Assembly (NCBI RefSeq): GCF_046054195.1 | Contig: NZ_JBEQCS010000022.1 | Span: 1-64,000, forward strand | Length of the DNA: 64,000 bases | Direction: 5' to 3' | DNA from: Celerinatantimonas sp046054195 | GTDB lineage: Bacteria > Pseudomonadota > Gammaproteobacteria > Enterobacterales > Celerinatantimonadaceae | In this document: piece by piece, positions 8,872 through 17,409 of the stretch | Layout of the letters: each line of letters starts with the position of its first letter | Position numbering within the stretch: position 1 is the stretch's first letter | The notes under the pieces: model-generated | Told to the model about the DNA's origin: nothing | Database searches by the model: none | What the model saw: the letters and a program-made list of their open reading frames with translations, nothing else | Position numbers and translations under genes: made by a program

Positions 8872-10107
8872 CTATTGCGCTGGGGCAATATCCGCCCAGA
8901 AACTGCTTCCATATTCCATCGCCGGCAATGAGAAATAATCAGCCAATGTCTGACCGATATCGGCAAACGCGTCGCGTTTGCCAAGATCAACACACTGAAT
9001 CTTTTTGCCATAAACCACGACTGGAATATGTTCACGGGTATGTTCGCTCCCCTGCCATGTAGGGTCGCAGCCGTGATCGGCGGTAATAATCAACAAATCA
9101 TCATCTTTAAGCGCTGATAATAGCTCTGGAAGACGTTGATCAAAATACTCCAACGCTCGAGCGTAACCTGGGACATCACGGCGATGGCCATAAGAGGAGT
9201 CAAAGTCGACAAAATTAGTAAATACCAGCGAGTCTTCTCCAGCAACCGCAACCTCTTGAAGCGTCGTATCAAATAGCTCTTGCAAACCAGTTGCTTTCAA
9301 CGCTCGGGTAATTCCCTGATGCGCATATATATCGGCTATTTTACCAATGCTTATCACGCTGCCACCAGATGAGACTAACTTATCAAGAACCGTTGCACTT
9401 GGCGGAGTAACCGAATAATCATGGCGGTTACCGGTACGGCTAAAATTATCTGGTTTATCCCCCACAAAGGGCCGAGCAATCACTCGGCCAATGTTATAGT
9501 CATCCAGCAGTTCTCGCGCAATATGGCACAAATCATAAAGCCGATTAAGACCAAAGGTCTGCTCATGACAGGCAATCTGAAAGACACTATCAGCTGACGT
9601 ATAAAAAATGGGCTTATCTGTTTGCATATGCTCAAGCCCAAGCTGTTCAATAATCGTTGTGCCTGAGGTGTGACAATTGCCCAAATAACCTGGTAAATCA
9701 GCACGTTTAACCAGCTCATCTAAGAGTTTTTTAGGAAAACTATTTTCTTTATCAGGGAAGTAGCCCCAATCAAATAAAACTGGAACACCTGCAATTTCCC
9801 AGTGACCACTGGGCGTATCTTTACCGCTTGAAATTTCCTTGGCATACCCATAAGAACCACTCGGTTTAGCAACATCCGCCAGTCCATCCACGGCTCGGCC
9901 GCGGCTATTAAAAGCTAATCGACCTAAACCAAGCTGATTAAGATGGGGAATATTAAGAGGCCCATGACGATTTTCATCAGCTAAGTTTTTAAAACATCTC
10001 TGCGCGATATGGCCCAATGTATCACTACCTTGATCGCCAAAGCGCGCAGCATCATCTGCCGCACCTACACCAAAAGAATCGAGAACTAAAACAACCGCTC
10101 TTTTCAT
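8872..10107 (-). CDS. deoB: Phosphopentomutase
   Basis: DeoB, 411 residues, interconverts (deoxy)ribose-1-phosphate and the 5-phosphate. It belongs to the alkaline-phosphatase superfamily and shows the metal-site segments VLDSFGVGAADD at the N-terminus, the GKDTPSGHWEI loop and the TADHGCDPTW C-terminal metal motif. TTTGGAGAACGC precedes the ATG. It lies 12 bases after deoA in the same operon. Confidence 0.97.
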   Translation of the reverse strand: MKRAVVLVLDSFGVGAADDAARFGDQGSDTLGHIAQRCFKNLADENRHGPLNIPHLNQLGLGRLAFNSRGRAVDGLADVAKPSGSYGYAKEISSGKDTPSGHWEIAGVPVLFDWGYFPDKENSFPKKLLDELVKRADLPGYLGNCHTSGTTIIEQLGLEHMQTDKPIFYTSADSVFQIACHEQTFGLNRLYDLCHIARELLDDYNIGRVIARPFVGDKPDNFSRTGNRHDYSVTPPSATVLDKLVSSGGSVISIGKIADIYAHQGITRALKATGLQELFDTTLQEVAVAGEDSLVFTNFVDFDSSYGHRRDVPGYARALEYFDQRLPELLSALKDDDLLIITADHGCDPTWQGSEHTREHIPVVVYGKKIQCVDLGKRDAFADIGQTLADYFSLPAMEYGSSFWADIAPAQ

Positions 10108-10119
10108 GCGTTCTCCAAA

Positions 10120-11442
10120 TCAACTCACTATTTGTTGGTAGACAACCGGTGGAACTGCTATCGGGTCAGCATCGATACTAATCGCCCGACGTAGCCGCCG
10201 AGCTGCTTTTTGCCAGCCACTTTGATCGCTGGCATGAATCATCACCAACGGTTCGTCCACATGAATATACTCACCAATTTGTCGCCAGCGGCTGAGTCCA
10301 ACCCGATGATCAATGGTCTGATCACTATGAATACGGCCGCCACCTAAAGCAACAACACTCATCCCAATTTCTCGACAATCGAGATGATTTAAATAGCCTG
10401 CGTGCTCAGCCAACAACGGGGCGATAACAGGTGCTTTGGGAAAATGGCTTTTACCCTGCTCAAGCAGATCCCGTGGCCCACCTAGAGCGGCGACCATTCG
10501 ATTAAACCGTTCCGCCGCCTCGCCGCTTTCAAGCACTTGCAAAATTTTAACCCTTGCTTGCTCGGCATTATCACAGAGTTTACTGTCAACTAATAACATT
10601 TGCGCCAACGCCATCACCACTTGATGTAATCGGCTATGTTGAGTATGACCCGTTAAGTAATCCATCGCTTCCATTACTTCTAATGAATTACCACAACACG
10701 GAGCAAGTGGTTGATTCATATCGGTTAATATCGCGCTTGTAGTACAACCGGCCTCACTTGCAACCGAGACCATTCGATGAGCTAACTGCTCACAAAGATC
10801 TCGATTGGGCATTAAAGCGCCACTGCCAACTTTAATGTCCATCACGAGTGAACTGAGCCCTTCGGATAATTTCTTGCTTAAAATGGAGGAACAGACAAGC
10901 GCCAGCGAATCGACCGTCGCGCTAATATCACGAATGGCATACAACCGTTTATCAGCTGGGGCGATATCACTGCTTGGCGCGACAATGGCCAAGCCTATCT
11001 CTTTGACTAAGTGCTGAAACTGACTTTGACTGGGGGTTACATTGTAACCTGCGATGGATTCGAGTTTATCAATGGTGCCGCCAGTATGTCCCAGTCCGCG
11101 CCCAGAGACCATCGGAACAAAACCACCACATGCGGCAATAATTGGCGCTAAAACCAGCGAAACCATATCCCCTAAACCACCCGTTGAATGTTTATCAACA
11201 ACCGGGCCTGGCAAAGAAAACTCTTGCCAACTTAGGTGCTCACCGCTGTCACGCATGGCAAGCGTTAATGCCGAGCACTCTTGAACCGACATATCATTAA
11301 AATAGATGGCCATTGCCAAAGCTGCGACCTGACTATCAACGAGACGGCCAGAACTGATCCCTGAAACCAGAAAAGCAATTTCCTCATCTGATAACGCATA
11401 ACCATCTCGTTTACGACGAATTAACTCTTGAGGCAGATACAT
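10120..11442 (-). CDS. deoA: Thymidine phosphorylase
   Basis: DeoA, 440 residues, splits thymidine and deoxyuridine to base and deoxyribose-1-phosphate. Family signatures are MYLPQELIRRKRDG at the start, the phosphate-binding DKHSTGGLGD and the SGRGLGHTGGTIDKLE stretch. AAGGGATAGAAC precedes the ATG. It follows add by 15 bases, which implies co-transcription. Confidence 0.97.
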   Translation of the reverse strand: MYLPQELIRRKRDGYALSDEEIAFLVSGISSGRLVDSQVAALAMAIYFNDMSVQECSALTLAMRDSGEHLSWQEFSLPGPVVDKHSTGGLGDMVSLVLAPIIAACGGFVPMVSGRGLGHTGGTIDKLESIAGYNVTPSQSQFQHLVKEIGLAIVAPSSDIAPADKRLYAIRDISATVDSLALVCSSILSKKLSEGLSSLVMDIKVGSGALMPNRDLCEQLAHRMVSVASEAGCTTSAILTDMNQPLAPCCGNSLEVMEAMDYLTGHTQHSRLHQVVMALAQMLLVDSKLCDNAEQARVKILQVLESGEAAERFNRMVAALGGPRDLLEQGKSHFPKAPVIAPLLAEHAGYLNHLDCREIGMSVVALGGGRIHSDQTIDHRVGLSRWRQIGEYIHVDEPLVMIHASDQSGWQKAARRLRRAISIDADPIAVPPVVYQQIVS

Positions 11443-11457
11443 GTTCTATCCCTTGTT

Positions 11458-12462
11458 TTAAATACGTCCCACTGCTTTTTGGTAAAGTTCTAATCGTTGC
11501 TTTTGACTCAAAAATGCCATCGCAACACCATCACGTTGCAACTGCTGACATTGGCTAAAAGATAAGCCTAATTGCTGGTGTGCCACGTTATATTCGTGGG
11601 CGATATCGATATTGCTGACACCAGGATCATCCGTATTCAGGCTAACGGGAATTCCCGCCTGCATAAATTGTTTTAATGGATGATGCGCATAATCGCGAAC
11701 GGTTGAGGTATGTAGGTTACTGGTCGGGCAAGACTCAATACCAATTTGATGCTGTTGTAGATAATCCATCAATCGTGGGTCTTCAACCGCTCTAACGCCA
11801 TGCCCAATACGCGTTGCACCCAATTGTGTCACTGCTTGCCAAACACTTTGAGCGCCCAGCGCCTCACCCGCATGAACGGTTATATTTAACCCTGCATCAC
11901 GCACTTTGTTAAAGTGTTTGACAAAAAACTCGCCCGGAAACCCTTTTTCATCCCCGGCTAAATCAACCCCAACAAAATGCTTTGCTCGAGCTAAAATAGC
12001 ATCCAGTTCATCCAAACATGCCTGCTGGCCAAAGGTTCGCGACATGATACCAATCAAAGCGATTTTAACCGGATAATCCTGACATCCAGCATAAACCCCA
12101 TCAATCACGGCATCAACTACCCCGACCATTGGCAGCTCATGGTTCATCGCCATGTAATATGGACTAAAGCGTAATTCAGCATAATCTAACCCAGTGAGCG
12201 CTGCATCTGCGACGTTTTCGTAGGCAACCCGCCGCACAGCCTCTAAATCCGCCAGGACGTTGACCATCCAATCCAATTTTTTCAAAAAACCAAGCAGGTC
12301 ATTTTCTTTGCCCTGGATCTGTACGAATTGGCGCATATCGTCAACATTATCAGCGGGTAAGCTAATATCATGTTGGCGAGCTAACTCAAAAATAGTCTCA
12401 ACACGGACATTCCCATCTAGGTGTCGGTGCAAGTCAACCAGTGGTAATGATGAGTCAAACAA
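11458..12462 (-). CDS. add: Adenosine deaminase
   Basis: Add, 334 residues, deaminates adenosine and deoxyadenosine to inosine and deoxyinosine, which DeoD then phosphorolyses. Zinc and catalytic residues are seen in DLHRHLDG (N-terminal HxH), TVHAGEALG, RIGHGVRA and SLNTDDPGVS. The in-frame start is TTG at 12462, with AGGGGA 7-8 bases upstream; the nearby ATG is in another frame. Here add occupies the leading position that deoC holds in the vibrio deo operon, so the unit is add-deoA-deoB-deoD. Confidence 0.95.
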   Translation of the reverse strand: MFDSSLPLVDLHRHLDGNVRVETIFELARQHDISLPADNVDDMRQFVQIQGKENDLLGFLKKLDWMVNVLADLEAVRRVAYENVADAALTGLDYAELRFSPYYMAMNHELPMVGVVDAVIDGVYAGCQDYPVKIALIGIMSRTFGQQACLDELDAILARAKHFVGVDLAGDEKGFPGEFFVKHFNKVRDAGLNITVHAGEALGAQSVWQAVTQLGATRIGHGVRAVEDPRLMDYLQQHQIGIESCPTSNLHTSTVRDYAHHPLKQFMQAGIPVSLNTDDPGVSNIDIAHEYNVAHQQLGLSFSQCQQLQRDGVAMAFLSQKQRLELYQKAVGRI

Positions 12463-12545
12463 AACATATCCCCTGCAGCTAAGTTGCTGACTATTACAAC
12501 TATACCATTGAAAATTCGTTCATGCTGACCGATTGTTTTCAGCCA

Positions 12546-12574
12546 ACAAAAAAGGCCGCCCGCAGGCAGCCTTT
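12546..12574 (-). terminator. Terminator of talB
   Basis: On the minus strand AAAGGCTGCC pairs with GGCGGCCTTT (one T-G pair) and is followed by TTTTTGTTGG. It lies 17 bases after the transaldolase stop, separating talB from the add operon promoter. Confidence 0.8.
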
Positions 12575-12591
12575 ACAAGTTTTTTAGAAAA

Positions 12592-13545
12592 TTAATTCAA
12601 TTTAGCGCGAATCATCTCTTCCATACGCAATTGGTCAGCAGCAAAGTTACGGATACCTTCAGCTAACTTATCAACTGCCATTGGGTCTTGGTTATGTTCC
12701 CAATAAAATTCAGACTCAGACATTTTTTCTGGTGCTGATTCAACTTCAAAAGAATCAATCAGATGACGTTCCAATTTATCTTCAGAGTTATTGAGCTGTT
12801 CAAGCAAATTAGGGCTAATGGTCAAACGATCGCACCCAGCCAGAGCCAAAATTTCACCGATGTTACGGAAACTTGCACCCATTACGACAGTTTTATAACC
12901 ATGTTTTTTGTAATAGTTGTAAATCTGGGTAACAGATAAAACACCAGGATCGGTCTGAGCTGTATATTCTTCACCAGTTTTAGCTTTATACCAGTCAAGA
13001 ATACGGCCTACGAATGGAGAGATCAAAAATGCACCAGCTTCGGCACAAGCACGAGCCTGCGCGAATGAGAACAACAGTGTCAGGTTACAGTTGATACCTT
13101 CTTTTTCAAGAATTTCAGCCGCTTTAATACCCTGCCATGTTGAAGCAAGTTTAATCAGCACGCGTTCGCGGCCAACACCATTTTCTTCATACATGCCAAT
13201 GATTTTACGAGCTTTAGCAACGCTGGCTTCAGTGTTATAAGACAAACGAGCATCGACTTCGGTAGAAACGCGCCCTGGGACAAGTTTCAAAATCTGAGTC
13301 CCGATATGAACTGCCAGCCAATCACCTGCTTCGATGACTTGTTCTTCAGCCTTATTAGTTTTTTTTACCGCCCATTTAGCGGCCTGACTAATAAGTTCAT
13401 CACCACTGGGTTTTTGCAGAGCTTTAAGCACCAGTGAAGGGTTGGTGGTAGCATCCTCTGGCTGATACTGCTCAATGGAGTCGATATCACCGGTATCAGC
13501 GACAACGGTTGTGTACTGTTTTAACTGACTTAGTAAAGTCGCCAT
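12592..13545 (-). CDS. talB: Transaldolase
   Basis: Transaldolase B, 317 residues, exchanges the dihydroxyacetone unit between sedoheptulose-7-P and glyceraldehyde-3-P in the non-oxidative pentose phosphate pathway. The ATG at 13545 gives MATLLSQLKQYTTVVADTGD, exactly the E. coli TalB length, with AGAGG upstream; a longer reading adds 17 unrelated residues. The Schiff-base lysine lies in VLIKLASTWQG, and DATTNPSL is the N-terminal signature. It is monocistronic with its own terminator. It processes pentose phosphates that the adjacent nucleoside operon yields, though co-regulation is only inference. Confidence 0.96.
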   Translation of the reverse strand: MATLLSQLKQYTTVVADTGDIDSIEQYQPEDATTNPSLVLKALQKPSGDELISQAAKWAVKKTNKAEEQVIEAGDWLAVHIGTQILKLVPGRVSTEVDARLSYNTEASVAKARKIIGMYEENGVGRERVLIKLASTWQGIKAAEILEKEGINCNLTLLFSFAQARACAEAGAFLISPFVGRILDWYKAKTGEEYTAQTDPGVLSVTQIYNYYKKHGYKTVVMGASFRNIGEILALAGCDRLTISPNLLEQLNNSEDKLERHLIDSFEVESAPEKMSESEFYWEHNQDPMAVDKLAEGIRNFAADQLRMEEMIRAKLN

Positions 13546-14300
13546 GAATGATAAACCTCTTACTATCGTTTCTGTATTCGTAAATACGGTTAACATGAAT
13601 TATCGGTGAGTAAAAAGGAAAAAATTCTTATTGCTCAAGGTCAATCATGTTCTGAACGTGTTATTCACCATTAGATAGAATAGAGCGTCAATGATCAACT
13701 GTTGATGTTCACAAACTTTCTAAAATCAAAGCAAAATCATGAATAGGCTTTAGGTTACTCAGCATCTATCCTTTTGGAACAACAATAACGATTTGCAACA
13801 ACAGACTTTTACAAATCAATTTAATTTAGCTGTTATATTACCACAGTCATTTACAAATAGAATTTTACAGATCCGATACCAGCAATAGATATAGCCAATC
13901 CATTTTGATGAATGGATAAAAACGCTAATAGAGAAATTTAGAAAGAAAAGGAAGGAAGCCACACTCAGTTCAGTCATCAGCGCTATTGTATAGGAATAGT
14001 GTCCCCCCCATTGGTCCACGCATACACTACAACCAACTGATAACTATACTAATTGAGCAAGCAGCAAGGAAATTTGCTCAGATTAGCCGAACTGAATGTG
14101 GATTAGGCTTAACGCCTAGTGAACTGGCATAACCAGCAACACACGCAACATATTTTATAGAAATAAGTCCACTGCAAAAGCTAAAAAACCGCTTTTTTCG
14201 TAAAAATTCATACCCAATAAAAATTATTTTCCGAATGTGTTGATTTATTTTTAAACAAACCGCATGATCAACGCAAACCAACAGAAGACAAATAGAAACA
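13546..14300. other. Long AT-rich intergenic stretch, no supported gene
   Basis: About 755 bases between the transaldolase start and the transposase-like gene. Short open frames on the minus strand (13816-14019, 14078-14281) have no ribosome binding site, biased composition and no recognisable motif, so I do not call them. The right part of the first 60 bases should hold the talB promoter. A small hairpin TAGGC-TTAAC-GCCTA is near 14104-14118. No terminal inverted repeats or transposon ends were seen. Confidence 0.5.
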
Positions 14301-15632
14301 GTGCAATTAAATTGCTGTAAAAGTTGGGGTTGTAAAAACTTTGGGAAACCTGTCAGCGTTGATTATGAACCGATTAGTTATCATTTAGGTTATCCGGCGC
14401 TGCATTGCAAAAGCTGTGGCAGTTATCCGCCGCTGGTTGATAATGCGTTAGTTACAGCACTGGTAAAGAAGTTCACCCCAACACAGTTACCTACGTGGGC
14501 GAACCGTTGTCCCAATTGCCAGGGACTCAATATCCAGCGCAGTGGCAAAACTGCAGCAGGGAATCAGCGATTTCGCTGTCGTGATTGCGCAAAAGTCTTT
14601 ACCCCAGCCAAGCCACCCGCTGATTCCATGCTTAAATTGCTCATGCAGCAACTAACAGCTGGGAAATCCGCGACAGAGACTATCAAAGCTCTAAATTGGT
14701 CATCGAAATACTATTATCAGTTATTACACTGGTGCGCAGTGATTTTGACAGGCTTTAGTCGGCTACTTGAGATGCGCTATTTACCGACAAATTTACTAGC
14801 GCTGCAAAGTGAAAGTCATGTTCTTTGTTTACCATCGGGGCTTCGCATTTGGCTTATCACTAGTGCCGAGTCGTTAAGTGGCTATCAGCTTTTAACCACT
14901 CACAATATCGCAGCCAAAGGCACTGAAGGAGGTACTTATCTAGGCGAGGTCGATAATCGGCTAGATACGTTTGCTGACTTACCACTAACGGATGCACTTA
15001 AGCGTCGTTATCAGCAGTTGATGAATCGTTACCATTTTGAAGATCTTCAATATGGTGAAACTATCCGTTGGCCAAATGCGCCATTGATACAACCAGCTCC
15101 CGTTGCTTACGCTCACTTTCAACTGCTCAGACTCGCTTATGCAAACAAAGAACATATTCACCACTATCTAGAACAGGATAGCTGTATTCGCAGCGCAGCC
15201 ATTATGGGAGTGGTTGATGAAATAGCCCAGCAACAGGCGGAGATTTTCTATCTATTTGCTCATCCTGACCGACAAACCGCGTTTTTAGCCGATGGCCGCC
15301 CTGTCGGTTGGTGGAAAGATCGCTGGTTTAGCACGCCGTTTGGCGGGTATTGTCCGGTCACCGAACGCGCGCAATATCGTTACCCTTTCCAGATGCGGGA
15401 TATTCACACCAACCAGCATTACTTCAATTATTTAAGCGCCCATTTAAACCCAAAAGTTAAACAACTTGCGCCGTTTAATGATCACCTTCAAATCACCCAA
15501 AGCTGTTATAACTTTATTCATAAAGACAATGAAGCTGCGCCAGCTAGTTATCTAAACATGCCAAGTTTTGCCACTAGTGAAGCACTGCTTCAAGCCGCTT
15601 ACAATGCCTATATTGAAACGAGGAGCTACTGA
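14301..15632 (+). CDS. Zinc-ribbon/HTH protein resembling a degenerate IS1-like transposase
   Basis: A 443-residue protein of unknown function. The first 50 residues hold paired cysteines (CCKSWGC, CKSCG). Residues about 70-100 form a classic InsA-type zinc ribbon (CPNC ... RFRCRDCAKVF) with the usual G-N-Q-R-F linker. A helix-turn-helix-like segment follows (QLTAGKSATETIKALNWSSKYYYQLLHW). In IS1-family transposases a DDE catalytic core would come next. Here the corresponding stretches (LALQSESHVLCLP, ITSAESLSGYQLL) lack the expected aspartates, and the C-terminal half is unlike any domain I know. The reading frame is fully intact over 1.3 kb, which argues for retained function. The start is GTG at 14301 without a clear ribosome binding site. 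Confidence 0.7.
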   Translation: MQLNCCKSWGCKNFGKPVSVDYEPISYHLGYPALHCKSCGSYPPLVDNALVTALVKKFTPTQLPTWANRCPNCQGLNIQRSGKTAAGNQRFRCRDCAKVFTPAKPPADSMLKLLMQQLTAGKSATETIKALNWSSKYYYQLLHWCAVILTGFSRLLEMRYLPTNLLALQSESHVLCLPSGLRIWLITSAESLSGYQLLTTHNIAAKGTEGGTYLGEVDNRLDTFADLPLTDALKRRYQQLMNRYHFEDLQYGETIRWPNAPLIQPAPVAYAHFQLLRLAYANKEHIHHYLEQDSCIRSAAIMGVVDEIAQQQAEIFYLFAHPDRQTAFLADGRPVGWWKDRWFSTPFGGYCPVTERAQYRYPFQMRDIHTNQHYFNYLSAHLNPKVKQLAPFNDHLQITQSCYNFIHKDNEAAPASYLNMPSFATSEALLQAAYNAYIETRSY

Positions 15633-15993
15633 GGATTAGTCCTGCGCCAATCGGAGGCGGAAAGCATACGGGACTTTGCGGCTCCGTTTTGATTAATTGT
15701 TTGCATACAATCAAGTTTGTACATAAGGGAATCAATAATCAGTAAATTACAACGTTTGGTATAAAAAAGTTTGTACACTAATTTCGGATATTTACCTCGT
15801 TTTTCCTGACCAATTTCTGCCCCAAAAATTGTTAGCCAAGAATTTGGAACACATTTCTATTTCCACTCATTGACTTATTTTTTCTAATAGCGGCGTATGC
15901 ATTGAATTAGTATGGTCCGCCGAATCTCAGTGTTTAGTTAGCTTGGAAAAGATAGATTTTATTGGCATCGTTTTTTTAAATCTAAGACTTTGG
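15633..15993. other. Intergenic stretch with a repeated 11-mer
   Basis: No gene is supported. The sequence AAGTTTGTACA occurs twice in the same orientation, at 15713-15723 and 15767-15777, 54 bases apart. The rest is AT-rich without a terminator-like hairpin. It separates the transposase-like gene from a small minus-strand ORF. Confidence 0.45.
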
Positions 15994-16170
15994 TTATTGT
16001 GCGACTATGGACTCCGTAAACGTTTTTTCATCGAAAGTCTCAGCAGCAAAAGCTGTTCTAACCGATACCATAGAGACAAGAGTCTTCCCGCCGACTAATC
16101 CAACCGCAACACTTGCAATTGCTCCCGCCACATACTCATGGCCTTTATTAAAATGTATTCCTTTTCTCAT
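15994..16170 (-). CDS. Small hypothetical protein with hydrophobic core
   Basis: A possible 58-residue protein from ATG 16170, preceded by AGAGAAG 9 bases upstream. It starts MRKGIHFNKGHEYVAGAIAS, continues through a Gly/Ala/Val-rich hydrophobic stretch ending in GG, and then has VSVRTAFAAETFDEKTF. The AFA-A pattern resembles a signal peptidase site. I do not recognise it. An overlapping plus-strand frame of similar size exists, but its composition and lack of a ribosome binding site make it less likely. Confidence 0.35.
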   Translation of the reverse strand: MRKGIHFNKGHEYVAGAIASVAVGLVGGKTLVSMVSVRTAFAAETFDEKTFTESIVAQ

Positions 16171-16431
16171 GATGCATTTCTTCTCTAGAGTATGCTTGAT
16201 GTTTTCTATCACCTAATATCGAATTATCCGTGTCAGCCCTTCTATCTATAGATCAGTCATATGTTGCGCGGTGATATCCCTGTTTAGGCTCCACGGCTGG
16301 CTTACGAGCGGTCTCACAATCAAACCTCAGGTGATTAAAAGAAAATTGGGAACGTCGCCAATAATATTAATGGGAAGCCTAGTTGCTCCCCATTAGTTAT
16401 CTAGACACTAGCTAACTCAATGGTTTTAAAA

Positions 16432-17313
16432 TTACTTAACGCTTTGTGCTAAGAACTCTAAAATGATTGGCGTAATCTCATCGGCGTGCGTTTCCAGTGC
16501 GAAATGTCCTGTATCAAAGAATCGAATATCCGCATTAGGGAGATCTCGTTTCCAAGCTTCAGCGCCAGCAGGCAGGAAATAAGGATCGTTAGCTCCCCAG
16601 ACTGCAAGCAATGCAGGTTGATACTCACGGAAATAAGCCTGAAAACGCGGATAGTTTTCAACATTGGATGCATAATCAAGCACTAAATCTAGCTGAATGT
16701 CTGCATTACCAGGTTTCTGTACGTGCATGCCTTCCAAGGTATAACCATCCGGTGATACTAAACTCTTATCGCTTACTCCAGTGAGATATTGCGACTTAAT
16801 TTCCTCTGGTGTTGGGAAATCTTTAAGCGCAGCGCGATTTTCAGGCGTTGGGTTTTGCCAATAGTCTTTAATCGCGTTCCACCCTTCCGCTAAGCCTTCT
16901 TCATACGCGTTACCATTTTGGGAAATCAGCGCTGTCACAGCGTCTGGATTGGCCGCTGCCATACGCCAACCAACCGGCGCACCATAATCATGAGCCATCA
17001 GGGCATACCGTTTAATTTCCAATTGTTGCACAAACTTTTCCATCGTCTTAGCAATGTTTTCGAATGTGTACGTGTACTGCATTCGACCTGGCGCTTGCGT
17101 AAAACCAAATGATGGAAGATCCGGAGCGATGACATGATAGTTTTCAGCCAATGCCGGAATGATATCGCGATACATATACGATGAAGCCGCAAATCCGTGT
17201 AATAACACGATACTTGGATCAGTAGGCTCGCCCGCTTCACGATAAAAAATATTCACCTTGTCGACTTGTTCATAACGATAGTGTACGTGTTGTGTATTTG
17301 ATTCAGTGTTCAT
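16432..17313 (-). CDS. Alpha/beta hydrolase, haloalkane dehalogenase/epoxide hydrolase type
   Basis: A 293-residue soluble hydrolase. The oxyanion region HGFAASS follows strand 3. The nucleophile elbow is AHDYGAPVG with Asp109 in place of serine, the type used by haloalkane dehalogenases, epoxide hydrolases and fluoroacetate dehalogenases. A candidate acid lies in AVWGANDPYF and the catalytic histidine in DTGHFALETH. The ATG at 17313 has AAGAGAG upstream; a GTG two codons earlier is less likely. It is divergent from a CGNR-family regulator, with a palindrome between them, so it is probably controlled by that protein. The substrate cannot be told from sequence. Confidence 0.88.
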   Translation of the reverse strand: MNTESNTQHVHYRYEQVDKVNIFYREAGEPTDPSIVLLHGFAASSYMYRDIIPALAENYHVIAPDLPSFGFTQAPGRMQYTYTFENIAKTMEKFVQQLEIKRYALMAHDYGAPVGWRMAAANPDAVTALISQNGNAYEEGLAEGWNAIKDYWQNPTPENRAALKDFPTPEEIKSQYLTGVSDKSLVSPDGYTLEGMHVQKPGNADIQLDLVLDYASNVENYPRFQAYFREYQPALLAVWGANDPYFLPAGAEAWKRDLPNADIRFFDTGHFALETHADEITPIILEFLAQSVK

Positions 17314-17350
17314 AATCACTCTCTTGGTAACTGTTAAAATATTAAATTGA

Positions 17351-17375
17351 AGGTTACAGTCTTTTTTTGTAACCT
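17351..17375. promoter_or_regulatory. Palindromic candidate operator between hydrolase and CGNR gene
   Basis: AGGTTACA (17351-17358) and TGTAACCT (17368-17375) form a perfect 8-bp inverted repeat with a 9-base T-rich spacer. A partial third copy AGTTACA is at 17394-17400, directly before the CGNR gene. The position between two divergent starts and the symmetry suggest a regulator binding site. A factor-independent hairpin is a less likely reading, because it lies upstream of both genes. Confidence 0.6.
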
Positions 17376-17409
17376 GTCAATATATCTTTAAATAGTTACA
17401 GTGGATTTT

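Noticed and set aside
13816..14281. Two 67-codon minus-strand frames in the tal-transposase gap
   Set aside because: No ribosome binding site, no motif, and Phe/Ile/Ser-rich composition expected from random AT-rich DNA.
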